A DNA stretch of 64,000 nucleotides from Endocalyx cinctus (taxonomy: Eukaryota; Ascomycota; Sordariomycetes; Amphisphaeriales; Apiosporaceae), in contig BCKC01000001.1 of assembly GCA_001600455.1 (NCBI GenBank), positions 4,056,441-4,120,440 on the forward strand. Reading direction: 5' to 3'. A model generated the notes under the pieces. The model saw nothing but the letters and a program-made list of their open reading frames with translations. It ran no database searches and was not told the origin of the DNA. This document shows positions 50,786-63,380 of the stretch, piece after piece. The position numbers were made by a program, and so were the translations under genes. Each line of letters begins with the position of its first letter. Within the stretch, counting starts at the first letter, position 1.

Positions 50786-53009
50786 CTTCTTTTCTCAGAT
50801 ACTAGGTAAAAATAAGAATATGGAAGGAAGTAAGCAGCTTCTCTTTTGGGGAGGTGAGCGAAGTTCTGACACCGACAGCGGCGCAGTAGCGGGATGAAGA
50901 AAAGAAAAGAAATCGAGCTTGGGGGACGGATATCCACGTCGTTATATAGATCTTTGATAATATCCATATTTATTATAAGACCCGCTCTCTTCTATCTTAT
51001 TTTGGACATAGTGTAAAGAGATGCAGGTTCACGAGCCGTCGAAGATTAGACGGTTGAACGGAGCATGTCTTTTGAACGTGATACTTTGATAGCGTACCTC
51101 TGCTGCAACCCTACCTCGTCAATCTGGAGCGCAGGGCGTGAGGATGCAGCTGCAACGTCCGTCTTGACAAACACCAAATGGGAAGTTCTGGGGGATGCAT
51201 ATCACGAAAAGCATGGATCACAAAGAGATACCAACGTCGGAATGGGAAGCAAGCAAGGGCCGACGGGCTCGTGGACCGATTGGGGAGAGAGGGAGGAAGA
51301 TCGAAATGAACTATAACTAGCCATACATATAATGGAACAGGTGCTTGTGCTACGGAGGCACAAATCTGTTGGACCCTCTTCTCTTTCCGAGATACTTCGA
51401 TGGCATTATCCCGCAGAATTGTAATGCGGGATATGAATACGCATGGCGCAGTGACCTTTCTGGGAGAACACCGATTTGTTACGAACCCAAGACTTGACCA
51501 ATGGTAGAAGGAAAGTTGAGCATGACCTGCGGTTCCAGGTCAGCAGCTTGGATAATCAAATTGTTTCCGAGCAGCCATCTAATCTAACCTGATGTACTCC
51601 GCAAATAGATACATACATAACTGAAGTGAGCTCAGATAAAAAGAAAAAAACGCCCCTCTCTTCTATTCTTGAAAAGACATCTCAGCTTGGCAAGATCTCC
51701 GCGAGGGTCAGATACGATACAGGGATAAGTGCCGTTGTACCGTGGTTATGGCAGGGGTTACAACTTTATCTATCCTACTGGATGATGATGTACATACGTA
51801 TAAAGACGTCGAGATATGACTAATCTTGGCAGTTTAAGCTGACTTCCTATTTAGGAGAGCTAAGCCGTCTTGTATAGGCATGCTTAACCAAGGATCGGCA
51901 GGGGAATGAAGGGTCGAGTCCATATTTCACGCAGCTCTTCAGTAGGTGAAGAAAAAGAAAAAAAAAGGGTTTTACTCTCCATTACAATACAAAAGCCAAT
52001 TTCACCGATAACATGAAACCGTGAGTTTATTATATATGTAACGTCAACTGAATAATCCTTACACATATATATGTGTAGACGTTGACGTGATTCGCGACAA
52101 GGATCACCACGCCGTTAAGTCTTATTTGTAGTGTATCAAGCTCAACGATAAGTCCGGCTTGTTAGCCACATCGGCTAGACCCACCCATCTCACAAGTCTG
52201 TCTACTACGTATGCACTTCCCCATCACAAGGATCAAGGGAGTCAGGGTCTTATCTTCACCAAGTGATAATGTTGGCTATAAACCCCTTCCGATCATTTTC
52301 TGAAGAAGGTTGGGTTCCAGTTATACTATGGCTAACTTCGCAGCGATGTACTTCAGAACACGGGAGACCTGGTGTTTCTAAACGGGCTGCCTAACTAGGA
52401 TATCGACTTGTGCGGATGGTCACCTTGAATTTAAGATACTCGTCATGAAAATAAGGAATTCAGACAAGAATAGGAGATGGAACTAAGATAGCGAGTTTGG
52501 AAGCCGGCGAACGAGTCAGATTTTCTTTTTGGTGTCAATCTTGATCCAACGGTTCTTGAGATGAAGAAGACGGGTCTGTTCCAATTTCAGTAAGGTGTGA
52601 GTTGCTAATAACTAGGCTCTACCTTGCTTGAGAAATATACTTGCAGATGCAACTTAGTCAAGAAGTACCCCGGAGAAAATACCAAGTTTTTACATTTCGC
52701 TGCCCCTCGGTAGTATACCAAACCAGTCTGACCTTAAACGCCGAAAACATTTAGTAAGGGCAGTTCATCAAAACGCAAAACCGTCATTCATTCCAGCAAA
52801 ATTGAATATAATATAAGAACTCCCGCAGATTTCGACTTGAAATATCAGCCAAGCCAGTCAAACTTCTATGGGATATGCGCATTATTATGATTAGTTTGGA
52901 GCATCGTCGTGTGTTTATACAGCTGGCCGCCGAGATAACCAGATCCTTCGACCAACGTGTCGAGCCTAAAAGAGAGAGAGACAGAGAGGAGAAAGAAGGC
53001 ACCGGCGCG
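50786..53009. other. 2.2-kb gene-free region
   Basis: Holds the promoter and leader of the HNH nuclease gene at its left end and the 3' flank of the hemerythrin-like gene at its right end. Frames at 51065-51316 and 51626-51823 are short and unconvincing. A GAGAGAGAGACAGAGAGGAG purine tract lies at about 52973-52993. Confidence 0.5.
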
Positions 53010-54091
53010 CTATTCTAGCGCGTACAGCTGCTTCGGTGCGCCGGCGGCACAAGAGCTGAACTTCCACCAGCGGAAATGATAAGCACCTCCGATATTGGTT
53101 AAACCCCACTTGACGGGCGCCGGGATGGGAGGCCAGTTCGCCCACATACCATCCTCAACGGTGCCATCGAGGTTAAGGAGGAAGAAGGGCACAACGTCCA
53201 AGGTTCCAGCCTTGGTGACGGTGCTCTTGCCCCATACTTTGAAGGTATTGGACGCTTCAGCCTCTTCCGGAGTTCCGGGTTTTGGCGCGTTCGGATGTTC
53301 GGAGAGGGAGGAGATGGTGGATATCTCCGAGTGGAAGTGGTTATCGAAAGCTTCTAGGAAACCGGACATGATGTTTACTAATTCCTCGCCGGAAAATTCG
53401 GACGGGGATTTGAGGCTCGTTAGGTACTTTTCGAATTCGGCTAGTCCGGCGAGGAAGGATTCTGGTTGTTTGATCGGTCAGCTCAGTAATTCCTATTCGC
53501 CCCAGGCAACGAACGATATTGTTTTCGGATGGAATAGAGGTTTGAAGTTCATACCATGTTCTTTGTGGGTTTCCTCGAACACCTTGTCGTCATCCAGAAC
53601 TTGTTCCACCTTGGTAAAGAGCGATTCTTCCTCGTCGTCGTGATGTGACTTTACGAACTTGTACCAAGTTAAACTGTAACCGATAAAATCGGCCTTGTCG
53701 ACGGGTTTGACGTGAGGGGCCTGTTGGTAAATCGAGTTATATCCGCGAAGAATGGAATTGTGCAGCAAGGCCATATGGGTAGCGCCGGTTGTGAATATAT
53801 CGGTCTATTGGGGGTTTGGCTCCTACCGTGTCAGTCAAAGAAGGCAGCAAAACAAGAAAAGAAGTAAGTTTCGGAACTATTGATTTTCCTCACCTTTTTA
53901 GTCTCGTACTGAGGAGTGGTGATGAGCGTGATAGGCGTATCAGCCCAGGGTTTTCCTTCGGCCGGAGCTACCGTAGACATGAGGAAAGGCGATCGGGTGA
54001 TAAACAAGCCGATTAAGATAGGTATAGCTATCAGGATAGGTCGATCCAATATACTTCTTCGTTTAGGTCGAGGTTTTGACACGGGGTCCAT
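53010..54091 (-). CDS. membrane-anchored hemerythrin/HHE-domain protein
   Basis: Exons 53894-54091, 53555-53804 and 53010-53461 join in phase to 299 residues. Residues 1-17 are basic (MDPVSKPRPKRRS); residues 18-32 are a hydrophobic anchor (PILIAIPILIGLFI), so the protein is probably type II or organelle-anchored. The HHE four-helix domain follows, with candidate metal ligands in GATHMALLHNSI, KSHHDDEEESLF, ETHKEHG and DNHFHSEISTI. The C-terminal third (VVPFFLLNLDGT, WANWPP, YHFRWWKFSSC) is conserved among fungal relatives in my recollection but has no assigned role. Hemerythrin-like domains bind O2, NO or iron; which applies here cannot be told. The start is the only upstream in-frame ATG that gives the anchor. 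Confidence 0.82.
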
Positions 54092-55225
54092 ATTAGAGAA
54101 GAGTAAAATATCAAAAGAAAAAGAAAGAAAAAACGAAAAGGGTAATATAGGAAGAAATAAGGTATTAATAGATGAAGATGTTGTATGAAAGATGACCTAT
54201 CTATCGAAAGGATTACCAATATGACCTTAGGAAGGGAACCTAAAGGGTGCGGTGGTATGATCGGGGAAGTCAAGATGTAAATCGGAGCTTTGGATTGAGA
54301 AGGAAGATAGCTGATTGGTACGTGGAAGTTTGCGAGGTTTGATATACCTCGACATTCATTGGTTATATCTAGGAAGCTAGGTATCTGTTAAGTTGAAGTG
54401 ACGGAATTCCTGATACGATAATCATGCGAGATTCTTTAACACCGACGTACCGACACGACTCCACCAAGTCCATACTACCTACCTAGGTACGTACCTATGT
54501 ATATACATACCTAGGCTGCTAGGTACATAGTATTTACGGAATCAAGTCCGACGCATGATTTTATTAAATATACTCTATATATACATATATATATCTATAG
54601 ACATATATATTTAACTTAGAAGGTAGTTTTTTTTTTTTTTTTTTTTTTTTAATATCGACGCCAAGAAATTTTAAATCATTTTTATTTTATTATTATTATT
54701 TCTCTTCTACTTGGATCAAGCACAAGAAAAAGACCTTACCTTAGCTGCCTAGCTGCCTAGGTATTTAGCAGCTTACCTCATCGAGATAGGTCATGATCTA
54801 TTAAGCTACTAGTCATTTAGTCTCCAGCTCCTTAATCTTGTATCCCCCAACTTTTCCGTGAGGAGTGAAGAGTAATAGGAGTGAACATTTTAGATTCTTT
54901 TCTTTTCTTTTCCTTTTTTTAATTCATCATATTTTTTTTTTCTTTCTCTTTTAATCTTCAATTTTCGAATTATTCAGATTCAGAGGATTAATTGATACTT
55001 ATATATGGCTTAATTAATTCTCTGGAGCCTACAACCAGACAAACCAGCTCAATAAGAATTAAAGGGAGGGAAAGAAAAGGAAAAAAAAAAAAAAAACTTT
55101 TTACTCCATTATAATTATTTACTTACTTTACTTATTTATTCATTTATTTATCTATATCTATATATTTATATTTATTATCTATAATTTTATTTTCCATCAA
55201 ACCAAAACGACAAGAAAAAGAAATC
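54092..55225. promoter_or_regulatory. shared upstream region of the hemerythrin-like gene (-) and G gamma (+)
   Basis: Divergent 1.1-kb spacer. It has CCTAGGTA-type blocks (54480-54530, 54740-54775), a 24-nt T-run (54627-54650) and a long T/A-rich leader with TTTATT repeats just before the G gamma start. The leader may be an extended 5' UTR. No ORF is supported. Confidence 0.5.
54627..54650. repeat. 24-nt poly(T) tract
   Basis: Uninterrupted T-run about 575 bp upstream of the G gamma start. Confidence 0.8.
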
Positions 55226-55507
55226 ATGCCTCAATACACAACGAAGGATATGGGCGATGGGTCGCAGGGGAAGAAGAGCAAGCAATCAATGGCCGATTTG
55301 AAATTGCGACGTTTGACCGAGCTCAACAACAGACTTCGAGAAGACCTCGAACGAGAACGAATTCCTGTTTCGCGCGCCTCCGAGAGTATAATTGCCTACT
55401 GCAACAGCACCAGAGATTATATGGTTCCTTCCGTCTGGGGTACCGTACCGCGAGGCGAAGACCCTTACGCACCTCAGCAGAGTGGAGGATGTTGTTCAGT
55501 CATGTAA
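55226..55507 (+). CDS. gng1: heterotrimeric G-protein gamma subunit
   Basis: Pairs with G beta to relay receptor signals for growth, mating and development, held at the plasma membrane by a lipid. Single exon, 93 residues. The N-terminal helix (KQSMADLKLRRLTELNNRL, REDLERERIPVS) mediates G beta coiled-coil pairing. The centre (ESIIAYCNSTRDYMVPSVWG) is strongly conserved among Sordariomycetes. The tail SGGCCSVM is a CAAX box (CSVM); a final Met favours farnesylation, and the Cys just before may be palmitoylated. Length matches the Neurospora protein. Confidence 0.95.
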   Translation: MPQYTTKDMGDGSQGKKSKQSMADLKLRRLTELNNRLREDLERERIPVSRASESIIAYCNSTRDYMVPSVWGTVPRGEDPYAPQQSGGCCSVM

Positions 55508-56003
55508 CCGTCATCCAGTTGTTGGAATAAGGGGTTTTAAATTCATCGCCAACTTTCATCCATGTACACAAATCAATCATTCTTTAAAGCGAAGAGGAAG
55601 CGGCCGAATTCCATCAGCCTCAACCCTCAACATCTCCCTTACCCAATTATTTATACCACTTCGAGAGAGGACGTCGCGACACGATACGAAAACTTACAAG
55701 TATCCCTGAAAGAAAAAGAAGGGGGGGGGGGAAACAAACTCGAAATTTTTGCTCGAACAATAAGAAACTGTGGAGAAGCGAGCCTACCGCGTTTCTCACC
55801 CAAGAAAACACCAGCCTCCTAAAGGGTAACCTTTGGAAAAAAAAAAAAACCTTGTTTAATATTTTATGTATATGTTATTTTGTCTATAATGAAAAGGAAG
55901 GCCGCGATGGCCTGATATGTGATGAGATAGGGTCTATTAGGACGCAGGTGGAAGGACAAGAGATTCTTGTACCGATTGATATCATCAATCGATCGATCGA
56001 TCG

Positions 56004-56039
<36 letters not shown>

Positions 56040-57083
56040 CAAACTTATGCGAGGAAGTCTGCGAGAGAATGCTCTCGTCCCTTATCAGATCTTTTGGTTC
56101 CTTTGTTTTGTTTTGTTTCATACGTGGTTATACTATTTGTCAATACCACATACACATACCAATATCAGTTCGTAAAATTACCCGGCGACGAATTTGCACC
56201 CTTGATTACCGTTTTATTACCTATTCAAAGTGCGTACTTGGACTAAAAGTCTACGGGTAATGCATATGAATTTGGTGCGTCACAAATTTGAACTTGACAA
56301 TCTTAATAATTTGGATCTTCCTTATTTATCTGTCGTAGCTTCATGGAAGAAAATGTATACGTACGTAAATTATAGGGACATGTTCTGTCCGCCAAATATG
56401 GCAATTAACCAATTGATTCTACCACTTTGATTGGCTTGACACAGGCTTGGAAATGCTCAAAATGGTTTTATGCCACGATCAATACTGATCTCAAAATTTG
56501 AAACATTTGGACCCTCGCAGATGTTAAACCTAGATTCAAGTCGGTAATATTTCGCTTGAAGCATTTTGCTGTCAAGTATTATAACAATTCACTCGGTATC
56601 TAGCTTCCTAATGAAACTATGAAGAATAAATATAAGTTTTAAAAGAAATGCGAAGAAAAAAAAAGTTCTCATAATGAATCTTATATGGTATCTAGGGATA
56701 TATCTATGAACATATTTATAACTAGTCTAAGTCCAAGTATAATATATGCGCGCGCGCCTTAACGCCGAATCAATGAAGTATCATCTTGCATCCATATCCG
56801 AAATCCGGAACACATTGGGCGGAGATTCTTAGTAACTCTACCAGGTATTCCTTCTGTAGGAGATAATATAATAAGATCACAGGTTTTGAGATTTTGTCAC
56901 GAGGATGAGACAGCGCGAATGCACCGTGAACTCCTTCCCCAAGACGATTTTCGGCCCGCGCCTATATATTGAAGGTTATACGCTCAACCGGCGGAATACC
57001 TTGGCGACACGTTCATGTCATACTTCATCTACCGGACTGGAGATGGATCGTGGTCACGTAACCTATTCGCACGAACCCATTGC
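55508..57083. other. 1.6-kb convergent spacer with a tetranucleotide array
   Basis: 3' flanks of G gamma (+) and the sugar transporter (-). Contains a G-run (55722-55731), an A-run (55838-55849), the ATCG/ATCA array at 55989-56039 and an alternating GC stretch near 56749-56757. Plus-strand frames crossing the array are simple-sequence artefacts. Confidence 0.5.
55989..56039. repeat. compound tetranucleotide microsatellite (ATCG then ATCA)
   Basis: About four ATCG units followed by about nine ATCA units in tandem. The change of unit in one step suggests a single C/G-to-A variant spread by slippage. Confidence 0.88.
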
Positions 57084-59003
57084 TCAGTCCGAAGGAGGCG
57101 TATCCGTACCCTCCACCTTCTCAAACGTCACGACTCTCGCCTCCTCGTCCGTCACGACGGATCCGTACTCACCCCACTTCTCCTGGACTTCCTGCTCGGT
57201 GAGTCGGGGCAATTCCTTCGCGGCCTTGACGTAGCTCATCTTCTCGGCGAATCCCTTGGCGAAGACGATGTCGATCTCTTCGAGGGAGCGGCCCGAGGTC
57301 TCCGGGTAGAAGAAGTAGATGATGGGGAAGAAGCTCGCGTTGAGACCCGCGAAGAAGAGGTACGTGCCCCAGCCGCTCGTGCCCGTGTTCGATACGAGGA
57401 CGGGGGTGATCATGACGATGAAGAAGTTCCACAGCCAGTTGCTTACCGTCGACGTCGCGTTGGCCTTGGCTCGCGTCTTGAGCGGGTTGATCTCGGCAGG
57501 GTACAACCAGGGTAGCGGTAGCCAGGTCGCTCCGAAGAATCCAATGTACGTCTGATACGTTATCGTTCGAGTTAGTTCTTGACCTATTTTTCTTATTTTC
57601 TTTTGACTTGCGGGGACAAGATTTGTGACTTACGAAGAGTCCGACAGCCGCTCCCTTTGCGGCAGCCTCGGTGCCTGGAATCAAGGCACCGAAAGTGAGA
57701 ACCATGGACAAGCACTGACCGACCGTGCCGATGAGGAAGAGCTTCCGGCGGCCGATACGCTCGACGGCAAACCAGGAGGTAGTGGCGAAAATAGCGTACA
57801 CAATCATGTTGACGCCTCCGAGGAGAAGAGATGTGTTGTGAGATGCCCCGATCGAAGTTTGGAACAAGATGGGGAAGTAGTACTGCAAGAGATGTAAATT
57901 AGTAACGAGAAAATTGCACATTTCGATGAAGAGAAACTAAGTTATCCAGGAAGATTATCCTCTAGGTAGAGTCGAGCTCCACTACGAGAAGAAGGGTAAA
58001 TAAATTTTGCGTGTCACTTACAATCACGGCGTTACATCCAGACAGTTGCTGCATCATTTGCGATGACGCACCGAGGAGGAGACGGCGGAAGTGCTGAGTC
58101 GGACCGCCCGTGAAGAGCTCGGAGACGGGCGTGACGCCGCCTACGTGACCCGATGCTCGGATTGCGTCGGTGATGACGCTGATCTGAGTGCGGATATCCG
58201 GGTTGTCGCGACGCTCGGAGTTGAGCGCCGCCAGGACCGTCGCCGCGTCCTCGTTGCGGTCCTTCGTGAGAAGCCAGCGGGGCGACTCGGGAAGGCGGAG
58301 CATGAGAATGATAACCGTCAGAGCGAAGGCGCACTGGAAGGCGATAGGGAAGCGCCACACGAAGGGGTGCGGCCCGTACGTGCAGCCGTAATCGACCCAG
58401 TAAGCGATCAAACTTCCGATAGCGACGTTACCGCCTTCGATGCAGATAAGCTTTCCACGGTTGTGCGATGAGCTACATCTGTAATTTCCCCGAAAATCAG
58501 TGGTTAGTAAAACGACATGCTCCAATATTGGGTGGGGGATCTGAAGAGAGCACTCACTCTGCCTGGTAAGTCGGTACCGTTGAGGTGTTAATCCCGTTTC
58601 CTATACCCGTAATGCACCGCCCGATGATAAACTGAGCGGTGGCACCTTGGCCGGGTGCATCGCAAGCTAGCTGGATTATAACGCCGATTATCATGATCGT
58701 AGTACCGAGAAAAATGGACTTGCGACGACCCAAGTGATCTCCGAAGGTGAGGATGAATACGGCACCGAGGAAGCAACCAACGGCGTAGATGGATGTGACG
58801 AAGCCCTCGTAAGTGCTGTTGTCCTTTACCTCGGGAAAATCAGTAGTGAAGGCATCTGAGGAGATGATGCCAGACATGACACCTTGATCATAGCCGAAAA
58901 GTAAAAAGTCCGTCGTGGCGACCAGGGTGATGAGGTTCTGCAACGCCTTGCCTGATTTCCCCCAGTACGTAGGCACTCCGGCCTCGTTGTCTTTGTGCCC
59001 CAT
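57084..59003 (-). CDS. MFS sugar transporter (hexose-permease family)
   Basis: Twelve-helix sugar/H+ symporter of the plasma membrane. Exons 58558-59003, 58022-58478, 57634-57882 and 57084-57551 join in phase to 539 residues. Family signatures are present: FLLFGYDQGVMSGI in helix 1, GDHLGRRKS in loop 2-3, LPESPRWLL after helix 6, AVERIGRRKLF in loop 8-9, and the C-terminal FFYPETSGRSLEEID. The central loop is of normal length. The helix 5 region reads GNVAIGSLIAYWVDYG. The substrate cannot be read from sequence; relatives carry hexoses, pentoses, quinate or disaccharides. The exons are GC-richer than the flanks, as for the other genes here. Confidence 0.9.
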
Positions 59004-62000
59004 GATGTTGACTCTCTAGGTAATACGAAAAGGATCAAAGCTCTGGATTTCAGCTTAAGTTGTGACCAAGGGAGCTTGAGTGACGAGTCAGATGGATAGG
59101 ACGTGATATTCAAAGCGGTCAAGGCGGGTCGTCTGCCTCTTTTATCTTATCTGGACGACCTTTCATCTCGCTCTGTATCTACTATCTTAGATTTTGTGAG
59201 ATTAAGGGTCCTGGAGTCTAAGTGAAAAAGGCCCCGAGCAAGGACCGAACGACGTCATTTTCGTGGGTATTGTCTTGTCAAAATCCACCAGCACGAAGAG
59301 ATTTCAAAGCACATACATCATTTTGGACCTGATACCCTCTTCATAACCAGGCAAAAGAGTGTCGCAAAGAGATGCTAACTCCACCATTTATCGGAGAACA
59401 GAGTAATATCTTATCAACGATGCATAAAAATGGCAGGGTCGGGAAAATCTTCACGTGCAGAGTTTTCTCCTGTCTCATGTTTTTTATGTACTCCTTCGTC
59501 ATCAGAGACCCACGTCAAACCCATCCGAGATTCCGAATCACTATGTCAGAGCCGCCACTAAAGTGGAAGATGTGGATCGTAGATAAGGATCTACATCATA
59601 CTTCTATCGCTAAGTGTCGGTGCGGAAGGCCACAGTGGAGCGGACGATGGAGCTGTGGAGCCTTGAGGCTACTTAACCATGCAACCGTAGATTGAGACGC
59701 TCGCGTTGTAGGGTATTCATGTGTCATTTGTTCGGGACTTCTACGGACACAACCCGCTTTTTACGGAGCCGAAAACTGGGTTCCGCGAAAACGGCTCGCG
59801 TCCTCATCCTACGTCTTGAGGATGGGCAAATCATGGGCGGTTGTATACACTCACCATCACCGCTATTCCGTGGTGTAAGCGCCGTACGTCGGCTGAAATA
59901 GGGTGTTCATTTGAAATAACGTGCTTGGCGTTAGTGAAAACTCTGGAAGGGGCCGTTATCTCAGGTGTTGGTTTTTTTTTTGGTTGGCTTTAGATAATAG
60001 CGAGATCTAAAGCATGGCAGACAACCGCTATAGCCGATCACCCAGACAGCCAGGCCAAAGCCTCATATTTTCCCTTTAAGGGATAATGTGCCCTTGCAGT
60101 ATTGCAGTATAAGCAGTGGATAGTACAATATTTTTATTGAAGGTGGATTAAATGTGTCGTGATGAGTGAGATTATGCCCAGGCTCCAGTTTAAAAATTAT
60201 CGAGGCTCGGATAATCATTGGTACGTCCCCCATCCTCGGAGGACGTAGGTGCTACACAAGAGAACTGTGCCAGCGTGCTATCATACGATGACGGTCACAA
60301 TCCTAGCTGGTCCCTATAAAATAGTATCCTGAGCTTATAGGAATAAGATTATCTTGTCCCCTCCACTATTTTCCTAATCTACCAGAGTTCGTATTCCTTT
60401 CAACATTTCTTTATCTTTCTGGCAGGCTTGGTGAAATGCCGTAACCTGTTCAAAGCTGAGCACATATTGGCGAATTTTTGGTCTCGAAGAGTATAGATGG
60501 TAACTATGACCATCAGAGTCAGATGTGCAGCAAGGGTAGACGAGATGTGAGAAGTTGGGGTGGAGAGAACGAATTTCTTACAGATGGTGATAGTCTCTAG
60601 GAATAAATTGGTCCACTCTTCAAGAAAAAATGCTGGACGCGCTGGAAAGCAGTGACGGAAGATGCTGGCTCACACAGCGTAAGATGTGGTCGTACTCGAA
60701 CCATAACTGACTGCGAAGCCTTTCTTTTTGGCCACGCTAGAAATGTGTCTATCAAGCATGCGTAGGTCAATTTAAACTATCAGTCTCGGCTGCTAGCGTA
60801 ATACCAGCAATTACGACTATAAACTACACTGATACGACTTCGCATGTTTATCAAGAAGGCTCCGAGGTCTCTGCGAACTGTATACTACAAGGTTGAGAGT
60901 GAGATGAAAGAGTTATTAGTATTTAGCATGTCACGTCGATAGCTGGACACCGTCGTCTCGTACACTTTTTCTTAGGCATGAGAAGAAAGGACCCAGGCCC
61001 TACTCGGTTCTAAGCTTATTATAGCTGGGTTCTATGTTGCCAAATCCTTCGTTCATAGGAGGATGCACTCGATATCAAAGGTAGCTCGAGCTGTTTCCGC
61101 GGTGATAACCGAGGCTAGTACGTCCCTGCACATAGCCAGTGCTTCCGAATAATGGCGACGAGCGACCGTTCTATGACATATGTACGGTGAGAATTAAAGA
61201 ACGGGGTACCTAGGTAGATTGGATGGATAGCTGCTGAATTCCGTGTAACAGTATCGCTAGTTCAAGAATAGCAGGGCGTAAGCATTCGTCATCCATAACG
61301 ATTTTCACGGTATTTCCCAAAAGTTAAAGCTAGCCCGCCAGCTCGGGTGGATGTATCAGTTACAATTTAATTTTAAGAAGCTATCGAAATTTCAAAACAT
61401 GGAACATGGTAGATATCCAAATGGGCAGGATAGCGGGAGTTGACGAAGCTCGCCAAATACGCACCCGATAGTGTCCGGCTAGATAAATTATTCTCTGCCT
61501 CAAGGGACCTTCACACGTATCATATGGCGTGCCACGGTGGCGGTTTTATTGTTTGCATGAGTTACCGTAGACGTATCCGTAGTACATTCTACGTTTGGTA
61601 CTTCGACAACCAAAACACCGCAGTTCTGCCTTCTTACATCTCATGCACGTTGGTTTCTTCTCATCACATGTATGTCTCAATTCACAGACTACGGCGGCCG
61701 TCTATGTCCTAGCGTGTAGCATTTCTTTCTTTTCTTCTCTCCTGGGTCTCCGTCCGATTCGATAGCTCCCAATAGTTCCTGGGTGGCACCGGCAGACTAG
61801 TTGAAGATATCGTACAAGACTATGCTTCATTCACTGGATAAACGACGGTGGTTTACCCATATGAAATTGTAAATAAATTCCGAATAATGTCTATACCGAA
61901 GCTAGATGTTGTCAGACCTGTCAGACGCAAAATCGCTCTCCTCATCTTGCTGACACTCATGGGTATGTTACCCCATAAATATTTCGACAATCATATTTGA

Positions 62001-63380
62001 TGTTGCTGCCTGATATTAGAGGATGGTGATTAAGAGAAGAAGAAGAGAAGAAAAAAAAAAAAACATGTTCTGCTATGCAAATACATATTGAGGTGCTTAA
62101 GTATTTAGCTGCATAATTGCTCACGGATTTTATCTTATCGTCGTCTACTTGTTCTGAACACTGTCGTAACAAAAAACCTCATTCGGCTGTAAGGATCAAA
62201 TTGAGAATTGAGGATAATTATACAGTACCTAGCCTGCTAGTATAGGTGGGCAGACTGGGGCTGGCTGGCTGGCGGGATGGAGAGATGGAACCAGCGCCCA
62301 CCCCACATACTCATCAGTAGCTAATCTCATTTCGGTATCCCGTCGTCACACCTCCCGCCCACCTTGTCATCATCACACGCTTGACGCTGTACTATGTACA
62401 TTTCTCAGCTCAACCCTACTCAACCCGACTGTTAAGTGGGGGGAAGAGATTTCTGATCATCACCATAGATATACACAGTACATATATATATATATACTTG
62501 ATGGCAATAGTATATGTAACATCTTATCATCATCAACTTCGTTATAAATATATTATATATAAATATCTGCGCTTAAGTAGTCGAGTTAAGAGTACCTTGA
62601 TGCACTGAACCTTTTCGTAAACAAGTATAAACAATAAACAAGCAGAGGCAAACATATTCATCCTCAGGTATTCTCGGGTAAGTGAACAGACTACAAGTAT
62701 GTGTATGTTAAGTTCCCCACGATGGAAGACAAGCCTCCTCCTACTCAAATGACGATTTATAGGTGGGACGAGATGGGGAAGCTATCCACAGCGCTTTATT
62801 GTCTCAGATTCGACACACCCACTTCTTTCCCCAATCTCCAACTTCTTTTTTTTGCTTTATTGAAGATTTTACCTATACTAAAACCCTTGGCCTTTTTTTT
62901 TTCTTCTCTTCTCTCCCACGGAATAATTTTTTTCTTTCTGAATACCGTTAAGGAAATCTCTCAATACTTGATTAAACAAGCTCGAAGCTGCTTGTATAAC
63001 CACTGATAGCCTTCGTATTAATTCCAATCCTTTAATAGCGCCAATTAAGAAGCCAAAGTAAGCCCAACCCGTCATTTTGGGGGTAAATATATCAACCAGT
63101 GCTTAATTGATATCTGAGCGGTGAGAAAACCGCGCGTAACGCGACTGACCTGTCGCAAACGTGTTTTCGACGGCGCCGACGTAGTGAGATCGCAAATATT
63201 AAATAGAAATCAATTCCCTTCAGCTTTAATAAGCCGAGCAGGAAATCCGGTCTTCTTACGAAAGTACCACCAGCCGAGCTTTATTCCGTCTATCTCGAGA
63301 GGATATCAAAAGTTAGGGAGAAAAAAAAACAAATAGATATATATATATATATTTTAACTAAACAACTACATCGTTAAATA
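59004..63380. other. 4.4-kb gene-free region
   Basis: Left end should hold the sugar-transporter promoter, right end that of the dehydrogenase. Frames such as 59372-59695, 61440-61712 and 62878-63075 resemble no family. There are TA arrays (62481-62497, 63337-63353), A- and T-runs (about 62050-62064, 62895-62905), a GGCTGGCTGGCTGGC repeat near 62258-62273 and a small CCTAGGTA motif (61207-61216). No transposon features were seen. Confidence 0.5.

Noticed and set aside
59372..59901. Plus-strand frames upstream of the sugar transporter as an extra gene
   Set aside because: Basic, low-similarity peptides with no domain or splice pattern; they lie in the expected promoter region.
62878..63075. 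Minus-strand 65-codon frame starting MTGWAYFGFLIGAIKG with a hydrophobic start
   Set aside because: Resembles the hydrophobic start of some fungal proteins, but no continuation or splice site was found.
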